Shown: positions 1-6,868 of the stretch, piece by piece
Layout of the letters: every line of letters begins with the position of its first letter
Position numbering within the stretch: position 1 is the stretch's first letter
Assembly (NCBI GenBank): GCA_964396715.1
Contig: CAYNFQ010000015.1
Location: forward strand, 1 to 31,187
Source of the DNA: CAYNFQ01 sp964396715
GTDB taxonomy: Bacteria > Patescibacteriota > Microgenomatia > Daviesbacterales > UBA10151
Length of the DNA: 31,187 nt
Reading direction: 5' to 3'
Translations under genes and position numbers: made by a program
The notes under the pieces: generated by a model
Database searches by the model: none
Told to the model about the DNA's origin: nothing
Seen by the model: only the letters and a program-made list of their open reading frames with translations

Positions 1-15
1 ATTCTTTTATGAATT

Positions 16-651
16 TCATTTATTCCTAGAACGGACATTTTTCTTTCTCCCCATTATATTTGAAACTTCCGGCATATCAGACCCCCCATACCTATTATTA
101 GGAGAGCTTTTATAAGATCTTGCAACAGGTGCTGCTAGCTTTTCAAAAGAAAAAGCACAAATCGGGGCACCCTCATAAATCACCACTCTTTTACCTTTCA
201 AAAATGTACCGAATTCCAAAACCGGATGGCCATCCCATCCGGGATCAAATCTGGCTGCTGTTGAGTGAACTGCAATGCCTAATCTCGCCAAAGATGATTT
301 TCCGTGCAAATGCCCTACAATATCATCCGGCAAAGTTAATTTTTCCATAGTTGTAGCAATCACAAAATCTTTATCAGATAGAACAAAAGGCTGACCAGGC
401 TTTAATTCTATTAGCTTCATCATAGACTCCATCTCCTGCTTGGTGGTGTGTTTGGTGTCAATAATATCCCATCCATCACCGGTAAAAACCCGCAGTTTAT
501 TACCTAAATGAAAATCAATTGTCACCTCATCCACAGATTGTTCCCAATCTTTTGGAAGAGGATCAATTTTGATAATCCCTTTTTTTATGTACTCTTTGAT
601 CGCCCAATCAGGCAGGGTACCTAAAATATCAATATTTTTTCTCTTTGCCAT
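16..651 (-). CDS. dcd: dCTP deaminase (possibly bifunctional dCTP deaminase/dUTPase)
   Basis: Cytosolic enzyme that deaminates dCTP to dUTP, feeding dTMP synthesis; some family members also hydrolyse dUTP to dUMP. The 211-residue protein carries the family signature GKSSLARLG at about residues 117-125 and STAARFDPGWDGHPVLEFG at 130-148. E146 in LEFG lies where the catalytic Glu of characterised Dcd enzymes is found, and SFEKLAAPVARSY follows at 168-180. Lys118 stands where E. coli has Arg; as I recall, the bifunctional mycobacterial enzyme also has Lys here, so a bifunctional enzyme is possible but unproven. The C-terminus is basic. The gene is transcribed leftwards and a palindromic repeat lies directly upstream of its start. 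Its role fits with tmk and pyrG in the same window. Confidence 0.93.
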   Translation of the reverse strand: MAKRKNIDILGTLPDWAIKEYIKKGIIKIDPLPKDWEQSVDEVTIDFHLGNKLRVFTGDGWDIIDTKHTTKQEMESMMKLIELKPGQPFVLSDKDFVIATTMEKLTLPDDIVGHLHGKSSLARLGIAVHSTAARFDPGWDGHPVLEFGTFLKGKRVVIYEGAPICAFSFEKLAAPVARSYKSSPNNRYGGSDMPEVSNIMGRKKNVRSRNK

Positions 652-662
652 AATCTTATTTT

Positions 663-757
663 GTCATTGCGAGCGATTAGCGTGGCAATCTCTACGTCCG
701 AAGGACGGACGTATCGATTAGTCTTGAGATCCTTCGTCGTTTCACTCCTCGGATGAC
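663..757. repeat. Palindromic intergenic repeat with GTCAT/ATGAC ends
   Basis: The block begins GTCATTGCGAGCG and ends GGATGAC, so its termini GTCAT (663-667) and ATGAC (753-757) are complementary. Inside it a CGTCC-gaa-GGACG hairpin is visible. The same termini occur in the elements at 6208-6286, 6879-6904 and 19816-19874. It lies 12 nt upstream of the dcd start. This type of GTCATTGCGAG...GCAATGAC element is widespread and REP-like in bacteria. Confidence 0.8.
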
Positions 758-763
758 AGAGTA

Positions 764-997
764 ATGAAAAAGCAACTTTTTTTCAAGTGGGAAATTAGTT
801 TTGGACAAAATAGTCCTTTGGGGTTATTTTGTCAAATGATTGAACGAGCAGGGCACATCGGTAACACTTCTAAATCTATGGCAAAAGAAGAATTTATTGA
901 TAAATTTATCGCACGATTAAACTTTGTTGGCAGTGCAACTGAGCAAGAAATGACCAAAATAGCTTCAGGAGCTAGTGAAAAGGGTCAGAAGTTCTAA
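764..997 (+). CDS. Hypothetical small protein, doubtful
   Basis: A 77-codon open frame starting a few bases after the palindromic repeat. I recognise no family. An internal Met (MAKEEFIDKF, about residue 40) could be an alternative start. Composition is mixed, with no signal peptide, membrane segment or clear motif. No convincing ribosome binding site was seen. It may be a decayed gene: the next 100 bases (998-1096) hold only a 33-codon frame and nothing recognisable. Confidence 0.25.
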   Translation: MKKQLFFKWEISFGQNSPLGLFCQMIERAGHIGNTSKSMAKEEFIDKFIARLNFVGSATEQEMTKIASGASEKGQKF

Positions 998-1096
998 TTG
1001 GGCTATATGAATAAGATAGACGTGATAAAATCAAAAAGCAAGGGTCGTTCAAAAAGAAAAGTGTTACCGATGTATCTCAGCCTACTCAATGATTGG

Positions 1097-1374
1097 CTAG
1101 TTTTCTGAACGTTCGACAGGATTACCAAACCTATCAACCTCCACTATCAAAGGTACAACACCTTGTCTTGCAACACTCTCTACCACCTTCCAAAAAGCCT
1201 GCTCTAAGACATCTTTACCTTAGGTGGTAAAGACTGTACCACTAAATTAAGGGCCCCCATACTCCTTTCTCTTCCTCCCGTAACAAATTCCAACATATGC
1301 TCAATACCCTCAAGTACCATGGGTAATTCTCTATGAAAACCTGCTAAAGGATTCCTTCTATCTTTTTCTGCCAT
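1097..1374 (-). pseudogene. Frameshifted small gene downstream of aspartokinase
   Basis: Read leftwards, an ATG at 1374 preceded by an AGGA ribosome-binding-like sequence opens a 56-codon frame (MAEKDRRNPLAGFHRELP...) that stops at TAG 1206-1204. The -1 frame continues without interruption from 1213 (DVLEQAFWKVVESVARQG...) for 38 codons to TAG at 1099-1097. Joined, they give a plausible protein of about 93 residues, mostly amphipathic helix. The start lies 17 nt after the aspartokinase stop, so it was probably the second gene of that operon. The junction GTA-AAG-ATG allows an A-AAG -1 slip, so programmed frameshifting cannot be excluded, but a simple mutation or sequencing error is more economical. 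I do not recognise the family. Confidence 0.6.
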
Positions 1375-1390
1375 ATTAATCCTGTAGAAG

Positions 1391-2800
1391 TTAACTTTGA
1401 CAAATTAACGCTTTGTGAGCTTCCTCAATAGCATCCTTAAGTCTGTTGCTATCTTCAAGAAATGCTCTAACAGTTATGCTTTGACTAAGATATGTTATAC
1501 CGTGCTTTATAGATGCACCATTCAAAGCTGTTGCTAATTGGGCGCTTACCTCTGAACCATTTTCCCTCAGTCCTTGTCCAACCGCCGATAAAACACTGAT
1601 ACTTCTTTGAATGGCCATCTCCTTAGGTCTTAATCTTTCTATCTCTTTTATAATTTTATCCTCCCGATCCTCTGTAAGCTGTTGCTCGCCAAATATAACC
1701 GACATATCGTCAGTGTTTGTGTGTATATAAGAAATTGAAATTCCGTTTCTCCCGATGGCCCGCAGAATCTGGCTTGCAATCCCCGTATCCTCCTCCATTC
1801 CTACTTTACGAAAATACAAAGAGGCAAATCCAGCTTTACCGGCTATTCCTATAACACCTTCGCCATCTTTATAAGGCCGATCAGAAACAATCATGGTTCC
1901 ACCTTCATACGGATTTTCCGAATAAAGGACGTTTAAAGGAATTCCTATAGCCTCTACCGGAAGGATAGCGTCTCGATGTAAAACCTTAGAGCCTCCATTT
2001 CCTAATTCCCTATACTCCCTATAAGTCATCTCATCAATCAACCTTGAAGTTTTTGTCACTTCATCTACTATATTTGGGTCTGCCGAAAGAACACCAGGAG
2101 TATTAGTTAAATTCCGATATATACTGGCGTTAACACCGCACGCTATATGAGATGCGGTCACATCCGATCCGTCTCTTTGGAAAGTCCATATCTCTCCGTT
2201 TGCGCCTAAGCCATAAAATCCGGGTATAACAAATCTGTCTTCTCCTCTAAGTTTACTTCTTATTGATCCGTAAGAACGTTCATCAAACCGACCATCTTTT
2301 CTAAATCTAATTAATTCCGCAGGATCTTTAAAGCAAAAATCCAGTAATTCTGCCCACATATGCCCATTAAGCCACTCTCCTCTCGAAGGTATCAAATGAC
2401 GGTAACTTTCTCTATCCCTTTCAGAATCAGATTTGGAAGCGGAAGCTATCATAGGTTCAACCCGATCAAGAAGCAACGGAAAACCATAATAGCCTAATGT
2501 TTCACCTATAGAAATATGTCTACTGTGAATCTCTTCAAAAATTTCATTAGTAGAACCATATTTATCACGAACCTTACGCCAGACCCTATTAAATTCCTGG
2601 TCATTCCCCCCTTCGGGGGAACAACCAATAAAAAGATCTGTCACTTTGAAGTCATCCTTATTTCTAGCTCCGAGCGCAGATGGAACAAAGTAGTGCATAT
2701 CTGGGTTAGATAGAACGTAAGTCCTAACATTCGTAGCCCTCTCGGCAGTAGCTAAGGACCACCCGCCAGCTTTTCCAACCTCATATCTTTCATTACTCAT
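1391..2800 (-). CDS. Divergent aspartokinase with C-terminal ACT domains
   Basis: Resembles aspartate kinase, which phosphorylates aspartate as the first step towards Lys, Thr and Met. Visible landmarks of the 469-residue protein: KAGGWS at 10-15 (usual KFGGTS), SRGEWLNGHMWAELL at about 139-153 (usual GERLSA...), VIPGFYGLGANGEI...GSDVTA at 191-216 (usual VTGF...GSDTTA), GVLSADPNIV at 236-245, and GSKVLHRDAI at 270-279. Two ACT-type regulatory repeats follow at about 315-390 and 400-465. The length matches monofunctional lysine-sensitive enzymes. The N-terminal motif is diverged, and no other aspartate-pathway gene is present, so its role is uncertain. A small hairpin-coding insert (SPEGGND, 61-67) lies in the kinase domain. 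It is divergent from an ACT-domain gene. Confidence 0.85.
   Translation of the reverse strand: MSNERYEVGKAGGWSLATAERATNVRTYVLSNPDMHYFVPSALGARNKDDFKVTDLFIGCSPEGGNDQEFNRVWRKVRDKYGSTNEIFEEIHSRHISIGETLGYYGFPLLLDRVEPMIASASKSDSERDRESYRHLIPSRGEWLNGHMWAELLDFCFKDPAELIRFRKDGRFDERSYGSIRSKLRGEDRFVIPGFYGLGANGEIWTFQRDGSDVTASHIACGVNASIYRNLTNTPGVLSADPNIVDEVTKTSRLIDEMTYREYRELGNGGSKVLHRDAILPVEAIGIPLNVLYSENPYEGGTMIVSDRPYKDGEGVIGIAGKAGFASLYFRKVGMEEDTGIASQILRAIGRNGISISYIHTNTDDMSVIFGEQQLTEDREDKIIKEIERLRPKEMAIQRSISVLSAVGQGLRENGSEVSAQLATALNGASIKHGITYLSQSITVRAFLEDSNRLKDAIEEAHKALICQS
2600..2621. repeat. Small intragenic hairpin in the aspartokinase gene
   Basis: TTCCCCC (2604-2610), CTTC loop, GGGGGAA (2615-2621) form a perfect 7-bp hairpin. 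It is preceded by GTCAT, the end motif of the larger palindromic elements of this window. It encodes SPEGGND in frame, which I infer to be a short inserted remnant. Confidence 0.45.
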
Positions 2801-2889
2801 ATTAAAACTATTTTAATTCATAAATTTAGTAAGTCAAATTTTTATACATTCTTGACAAAATATATATAAAATGTTAAGATTTTAACATG
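2801..2889. promoter_or_regulatory. Divergent promoters of aspartokinase and ACT gene, with an inverted repeat on the start codon
   Basis: Rightward: TTGACA (2852-2857), 17-nt spacer, TAAGAT (2875-2880), then ATG at 2887, only 6 nt after the -10 box. Leftward: TTGACT (2837-2832), 16-nt spacer, TAAAAT (2815-2810), then ATG at 2800, 9 nt on. An inverted repeat ATGTTAA-gatt-TTAACAT (2871-2888) overlaps the rightward -10 box and start codon and could be an operator. Transcripts would be leaderless or nearly so. Confidence 0.65.
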
Positions 2890-3537
2890 ATAAGTGTTTC
2901 TGATGCCTTAACTGAGATTATTAAGTCCTATCCCCTTATTGAGGAAGGTTTATCTCGTGGGATCATTAACTACTCTGCTTTTGCCAGGGAAATAAAACCT
3001 CAAATAGAAAAAAGGCTTTATAAAAGCGTAAAAGAGGGAGCCATAGTTATGGCACTAAAACGTATCAGTGAAAATCTTGCAAAGAATAGGTCAAAAAAAG
3101 CAAGACCTGTTAATCTTACAGATTTAACAGTCAGATCTAACCTTTGTGAATTAACATTTCAAAATTCAGATACTTTACCAGATAAAACAGGTACCTTATT
3201 TAGTAAAATCTCAAATGAAAAGGATATACTTTGTACTCTTTCTGAGGGGGTAAGAGAGACAACTTTTATTATTAGTTCTGAAATAGCCAGTAAGACAAAA
3301 GAAATTTTTAAAGAAGAAACTTTAATTGCTCAAATAAATAATCTTTCGTCTATATCTATCCGGCTCCCTAAAGAGATAGTTTATATTCCTGGTGTTTATT
3401 ATCAAATTTTAAAAATACTTGCTTGGGAAAATATTAATATAATTGAAGTTCTTTCTACATACACTGAATTAACTGTAATCGTGGAGAGTAAAGATGTGGA
3501 TTTAGCTTTCTCTGCTTTAAAAAATCTTACCTTTTAA
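2887..3537 (+). CDS. ACT-domain protein, probable regulator
   Basis: A 216-residue protein, divergent from the aspartokinase gene. The C-terminal part (about 165-215, VYYQILKILAWENINIIEVLSTYTELTVIV) looks like an ACT fold of the aspartokinase type; such domains bind amino acids. The N-terminal 65 residues (LIEEGLSRGIINYSAFAREIKPQIEK) are helical and could form a helix-turn-helix-like DNA-binding unit. I infer an amino-acid-sensing regulator of itself and/or the neighbouring kinase; the inverted repeat over its own start codon fits autoregulation. Its 3' end overlaps convergent tmk by 21 nt. There is no leader or Shine-Dalgarno sequence: the -10 box ends 6 nt before the ATG. Confidence 0.7.
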   Translation: MISVSDALTEIIKSYPLIEEGLSRGIINYSAFAREIKPQIEKRLYKSVKEGAIVMALKRISENLAKNRSKKARPVNLTDLTVRSNLCELTFQNSDTLPDKTGTLFSKISNEKDILCTLSEGVRETTFIISSEIASKTKEIFKEETLIAQINNLSSISIRLPKEIVYIPGVYYQILKILAWENINIIEVLSTYTELTVIVESKDVDLAFSALKNLTF

Positions 3538-4179
3538 AAAATCTATTATTTCTTGGTGAATCTTTTCCGGAGATTTCATTTGATTATTTTCCATACAATC
3601 CACTACCATCCAGTTTTCTTCTGCCTGGGATAGTTCAAAATAAATTTGAGCAGCTTTTTCTTCATGTTCTATACTTTTTTCATGAATATCCACCTGATGA
3701 TTTTTTAAAGCGTTTTTTTGTCCCACTTTCGGGTCAACTTTTAAAAGAATGGTCAAATCCGGTTTTGGCATACCATTGGTCTCATATTCCAGCTGATCTA
3801 TCCATCCCATAAACTCCTCCCTTTTTTCATCATCTATATTTGCTCCCAGATGGGCCTTAGATGAGGATACATATCGATTAGCAATAACTAATTTACCATC
3901 ATTCAGCCAGCTATTAATTAAATCTTTAGCAGTTAATCTATCATCGGCATAAGCTTTTGCCATATCCTTAGGATCAACTTCACTGATATGTCCAAACTTT
4001 CCCTCTAAATAATCAGTAATTTTTTGAGCATATTCATTTTTTCCGTACTGGGGAAAGGAAATAATTTCAAAATCAATATTTTTTTCAGATAAATATTTTT
4101 TTAAAAGCTCAACTTGGGTAGTTTTCCCTGATCCATCTATCCCATCAATAACTATTAATTTCCCTTGCTTTTTATCCAT
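3517..4179 (-). CDS. tmk: Thymidylate kinase
   Basis: Phosphorylates dTMP to dTDP in the cytosol. The P-loop GIDGSGKTT is at residues 13-21. The segment ADDRLTAKDLINSWLNDGKLVIANRYVSSS carries the lid/DR(Y) region, with NRYVSS in place of the usual DRY, and KPDLTILLKVDP precedes the C-terminal helical part. The length of 220 residues is normal. It is transcribed leftwards as a single gene, convergent with the ACT-domain gene and overlapping its 3' end. Together with dcd it supports dTTP formation. No Shine-Dalgarno sequence is visible before the ATG. Confidence 0.93.
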   Translation of the reverse strand: MDKKQGKLIVIDGIDGSGKTTQVELLKKYLSEKNIDFEIISFPQYGKNEYAQKITDYLEGKFGHISEVDPKDMAKAYADDRLTAKDLINSWLNDGKLVIANRYVSSSKAHLGANIDDEKREEFMGWIDQLEYETNGMPKPDLTILLKVDPKVGQKNALKNHQVDIHEKSIEHEEKAAQIYFELSQAEENWMVVDCMENNQMKSPEKIHQEIIDFLKGKIF

Positions 4180-4183
4180 ATTG

Positions 4184-4199
4184 TGTTATGATAATAACA
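4184..4199 (-). promoter_or_regulatory. tmk -10 region with inverted repeat
   Basis: TGTTAT-GATA-ATAACA is a perfect 6-4-6 inverted repeat. Read leftwards it contains TATTAT (4196-4191), a plausible -10 box 11 nt before the tmk ATG. It could be an operator; no regulator is implied by the sequence. Confidence 0.4.
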
Positions 4200-4206
4200 T
4201 CACGAT

Positions 4207-4253
4207 GAGGGGAGGTTTGTAAGGGTTAGTCCTTATGAATTGCCCCTCTTTTT
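4207..4253 (+). terminator. Nested hairpin followed by a T-run
   Basis: GAGGGG (4207-4212) pairs with CCCCTC (4243-4248), followed by TTTTT. Within it TAAGG (4220-4224) pairs with CCTTA (4231-4235). This looks like an intrinsic terminator for rightward transcription, yet no rightward gene lies upstream of it, since pyrG and tmk both run leftwards. It may end an unrecognised small RNA or an antisense transcript. Confidence 0.45.
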
Positions 4254-4348
4254 ATTTGTTCTTCTGTAATCTATTTCCTTTTTCTTTCTCATTATTTGAC
4301 TTTAACTGATGAGAAAAATATTTCAAGAGGGAATATCATTTAGGCACA

Positions 4349-4363
4349 TAAGGTGAGACCTTA
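4349..4363. other. Compact hairpin just after pyrG
   Basis: TAAGGT-gag-ACCTTA, a perfect 6-bp stem with a 3-nt loop, lies about 11 nt beyond the pyrG stop codon. There is no T-run on the pyrG strand, so it is at best a weak terminator or a 3'-end stabiliser. Confidence 0.3.
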
Positions 4364-4373
4364 CGAAGCTAAA

Positions 4374-6038
4374 CTATATTTCTGAAGCTGCTTTGAGAAA
4401 AGCTAAAAATAATGGGTGTGGTTTTAAGGGTCTTGATTTATACTCAGGATGGCCTTGGGTGGCCATATAAAAGGGGTGTATTTCCTTTGGTAATTCTATA
4501 ATCTCCGCCAGATTTTCCTTAACAGACCTTGCTGAAAAGACCATGCCTTTATCTTCAAAATCTTTACTATATTCATTATTAAATTCATACCTGTGCCTGT
4601 GCCTTTCTGAAGTTAATCCTTCGGCATTTTTCAGAAAACCATACTTTTTGTAAATTTCATAGGCCCTGGTTCCCTTTTTCACCATGGCATCCCAGGAACC
4701 CAGTCTCATGGTTCCACCATAAGCCCTTTTTTGCATAAACTTTTTCTGTTTAGGCATCAAAGTAATCACCGGATGCTTAGTTTTTGGATCATTTTCAGTG
4801 GTATTGGCATCTTTCCAGCCCAAAATGTCTCTGGCAAATCCTACCACCCCCAGCTGCATGCCATAGCAGAGTCCCAGGTAGGGAATTTGCTTGTCCCTAG
4901 CATAAGAGGCTGCAGCAATCATCCCCTCTGCCCCTCTTTCACCCCAACCAATTGGCACAATTAACCCATCTGGGTTACCAATAATATTGACCCCCTCTTT
5001 TTCCACTTTTTCTGCATCTATCCACAAAGTCTTAACTTTAACTCCATTATTAAAGCTGGCATGATCTATGGCATCAAGTAATGCAGCATAGGAATCCCTC
5101 AGCTGATAATCTCCTGTGCCAAAATATTTGCCCACTATGGCAATTTCTACCTGCCTGCCCTGACTGCCGTCAGGCAGGCCTCTTACCATCTTGATTTTCT
5201 CAGCCAGTTTTTCCCAATCTGCCAAATCGGGTCTTCGTACCTTTAACCCCAGTTTTTGCAGTATCTTTTCTTCCAGATTCTGCTTGTGCAAAACAAGAGG
5301 TATCTCATAAACGGTTGCCAGGTCAGGATTGGAAATAATATCCTCAGGCCTCATATTACAAAACAGGGCAAATCTTTCTCTTCTTCTTTGATCAAGATAT
5401 TTTTCGGAGCGGGTAATCACAAAATCTGGCTGAATCCCCAAAGAGTTTAAAGTTCGCACAGACAGTTGGGTGGGCTTGGTTTTTGGCTCACCAAGGTGTG
5501 GAGGAGTTGGCACATATGAAACATGAATATGCAAAACATCACCCGGTCTTTGTAAAGTCATAATTCTGGATGCTTCATAGTAGAGAACGTTTTGGTATTC
5601 CCCCGCTGTTCCCCCCAGCTCAATAATGACAATATCAGCATTTTTTACTCTTCCCAGATGATTTACCCTATCAATAATCTCATTGGTGATATAAGGAATT
5701 GCTTCTACATCTTCTCCCTGATATTCAAACCTTCTTTCCCGATCTATGACTGATTGGTAAATCCTGCCCATGGTGACAAAGTTTTCCTTACCCATATCCT
5801 CATCCAAAAACTTTTCATAAGTGCCAATATCCATATCCGCCTCAGTCCCGTCTTCACAAAGAAAAGGATCACCGTGTTCAATAGGATTAATGGTTCCGGC
5901 ATCTAAATTAAGATAGTTTTCAAATTTGATGGGGGCAACTTTGTAACCTGCGGATTTTAGCAGGAAAGCAATTGAAGCAGCTGTTGTGCCTTTACCAATA
6001 CCACTAATAACACCACCACTAACAAAAATATATTTCAT
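4374..6038 (-). CDS. pyrG: CTP synthase with a repeat-derived linker insert
   Basis: Converts UTP to CTP using ATP and glutamine. The synthetase domain (about 1-280) has the P-loop region SGGVISGIGKGTTAA (7-21), the ADMDIGTYEKF segment (67-77) and IELGGTAGEYQN (139-150). The glutaminase domain (about 297-554) has the nucleophile C391 in LGLCYGMQ and H530/E532 in QGHPEYKSRP. Several usually strict motifs are altered: KFENYLNLDAGTINP for KxDPYxNxDPGTMSP, GTYEKF for GHYERF, and PIGWGERG for PGGFGxRG. The enzyme is therefore divergent but keeps the catalytic residues. Residues about 286-296 (RGLPDGSQGRQ), between the two domains, are encoded by a 30-nt palindromic repeat found again between genes at 9021-9050. 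The upstream gap carries a heptamer array. Confidence 0.95.
   Translation of the reverse strand: MKYIFVSGGVISGIGKGTTAASIAFLLKSAGYKVAPIKFENYLNLDAGTINPIEHGDPFLCEDGTEADMDIGTYEKFLDEDMGKENFVTMGRIYQSVIDRERRFEYQGEDVEAIPYITNEIIDRVNHLGRVKNADIVIIELGGTAGEYQNVLYYEASRIMTLQRPGDVLHIHVSYVPTPPHLGEPKTKPTQLSVRTLNSLGIQPDFVITRSEKYLDQRRRERFALFCNMRPEDIISNPDLATVYEIPLVLHKQNLEEKILQKLGLKVRRPDLADWEKLAEKIKMVRGLPDGSQGRQVEIAIVGKYFGTGDYQLRDSYAALLDAIDHASFNNGVKVKTLWIDAEKVEKEGVNIIGNPDGLIVPIGWGERGAEGMIAAASYARDKQIPYLGLCYGMQLGVVGFARDILGWKDANTTENDPKTKHPVITLMPKQKKFMQKRAYGGTMRLGSWDAMVKKGTRAYEIYKKYGFLKNAEGLTSERHRHRYEFNNEYSKDFEDKGMVFSARSVKENLAEIIELPKEIHPFYMATQGHPEYKSRPLKPHPLFLAFLKAASEI
5151..5180. repeat. 30-nt palindromic repeat inserted in pyrG
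   Basis: It contains CTGAC-tgcc-GTCAG flanked by CTGCCTGCC and GGCAGGCC-type arms. It is identical over all 30 nt to 9021-9050, and a related copy with CCTGACGGCAGACAGG lies in dprA. It is in frame in the interdomain linker of CTP synthase. Confidence 0.9.
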
Positions 6039-6055
6039 ATAATTTCAAATAAATA

Positions 6056-6126
6056 CCAATTTCAAATGTCAAATGTCAAATTTATTGGAAATTGGATTAT
6101 TGGATATTGGAAATTTGAAATTCCCT
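6056..6126. repeat. Heptamer tandem array upstream of pyrG
   Basis: TCAAATG, TCAAATG, TCAAATT, TATTGGA and AATTGGA follow one another at 7-nt period from 6062, then the phase drifts through further TATTGGA and ATTTGAA copies. On the pyrG strand the units read TTTGACA and so supply TTGACA hexamers upstream of the gene, which could act as -35 boxes. The rest of the 306-nt gap (6039-6344) holds the palindromic element below and nothing else I can identify. Confidence 0.8.
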
Positions 6127-6207
6127 AGGGGATTTTGAGGCCCTCAATATATTATCAAAAACAGGCACTAAAATGCAAGCATCAGTTTAGGTTACAGAAT
6201 AAGAAAC

Positions 6208-6286
6208 GTCATTGCGAGGAGTCTTCGACGAAACAATCCCATAATTAGTAAAGATTGCTTCAGCCATTTCATGGCTTCGTAATGAC
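6208..6286. repeat. Palindromic intergenic element with GTCATT/AATGAC ends
   Basis: Starts GTCATTGCGAGGAG and ends CGTAATGAC; the terminal six bases are complementary. Internal GCTTCagccatttcatgGCTTC-type segments suggest further folding. Same family as 663-757 and 6879-6904. Confidence 0.8.
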
Positions 6287-6344
6287 GGGTTCATGCTTAT
6301 TTGACTTTGGTTTCGTCCAGGAAGCAAACTTACAGACTGACCTG

Positions 6345-6590
6345 TTAACGGATTCTGTGGGGAATGGCTACTGATTGAATTGACTCATCAGCTCTTCTTG
6401 CGCCTAATTTAGAACCCAAAATCTTAGAAGCATTATAGATTTCTATACCTAACAGTTCTCCCTTTTCACCAAGCTCTAAGCTAATATCAGGGGTAATCTC
6501 TCTATGTTCCTCCTCTACACCACTCTTAATATAAAGCCACAAGATATCGTGTTTTTTATCGTAATATACTTTTTGTTTACTCTTCTTCAT
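6345..6590 (-). CDS. DUF2283 family small protein (probable antitoxin-like partner)
   Basis: Matches the DUF2283 pattern: KVYYDKKHDILWLYIK at the N-terminus, then SLELGEKGELLGIEIYNASKIL. Such proteins are small, of unknown biochemistry, and often encoded next to DUF4258 proteins as here. I place the start at 6590 (MKKSKQK..., 81 residues) because a GAGGAAGGTGG ribosome binding site precedes it. A longer frame from 6626 would overlap the upstream gene more deeply. It overlaps the end of the DUF4258 gene by 14 nt, so the two are co-translated. I infer a toxin-antitoxin-like pair; this is not demonstrated. Confidence 0.75.
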   Translation of the reverse strand: MKKSKQKVYYDKKHDILWLYIKSGVEEEHREITPDISLELGEKGELLGIEIYNASKILGSKLGARRADESIQSVAIPHRIR

Positions 6591-6867
6591 TTTTGATCCA
6601 CCTTCCTCTTTTGAGTTTACTCTCAATATCTTTTCTGGATGTGGGGTAAACCGTTATAGCTTGTACTTCTGATTCAATTATAGCATAAGCAACAATCATA
6701 GGACGAAGCTTTCCATTATATTCCATACTTCTTACAGCAATATCATAACCAGTATCAAGATCTTTATATTTTTCTTCAAAATTTTCAATAATATTTTTAG
6801 GATAATTTTGTGGAATTTTCCTTTCCTTAAGACGAATCTTAAGATGAGGTATTAAAATAATTTTCAT
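6577..6867 (-). CDS. DUF4258 family small protein (probable toxin-like partner)
   Basis: A 96-residue protein beginning MKIILIPHLKIRLKERKIP, the His/Arg-rich start typical of DUF4258, followed by a helix, then RSMEYNGKLRPMIVAYAI and VQAITVYPTSRKDIE, which resemble the beta-sheet core of RelE/HigB-like folds. The ATG at 6867 lies one base after the topA stop. The open frame extends further upstream, but that part is only the shadow of topA and a repeat. It is co-oriented and overlapping with the DUF2283 gene. A function as a ribosome-dependent or other toxin is inference from fold resemblance. Confidence 0.7.
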   Translation of the reverse strand: MKIILIPHLKIRLKERKIPQNYPKNIIENFEEKYKDLDTGYDIAVRSMEYNGKLRPMIVAYAIIESEVQAITVYPTSRKDIESKLKRGRWIKNEEE

Positions 6868-6868
6868 T

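Noticed and set aside
1007..1108. 33-codon frame MNKIDVIKSKSKGRSKRK...
   Set aside because: Too short, no ribosome binding site, and overlaps the end of the frameshifted leftward gene.
4302..4330. CTGATGAG resembling a hammerhead ribozyme core
   Set aside because: The matching CGAAA segment and the three stems are missing.
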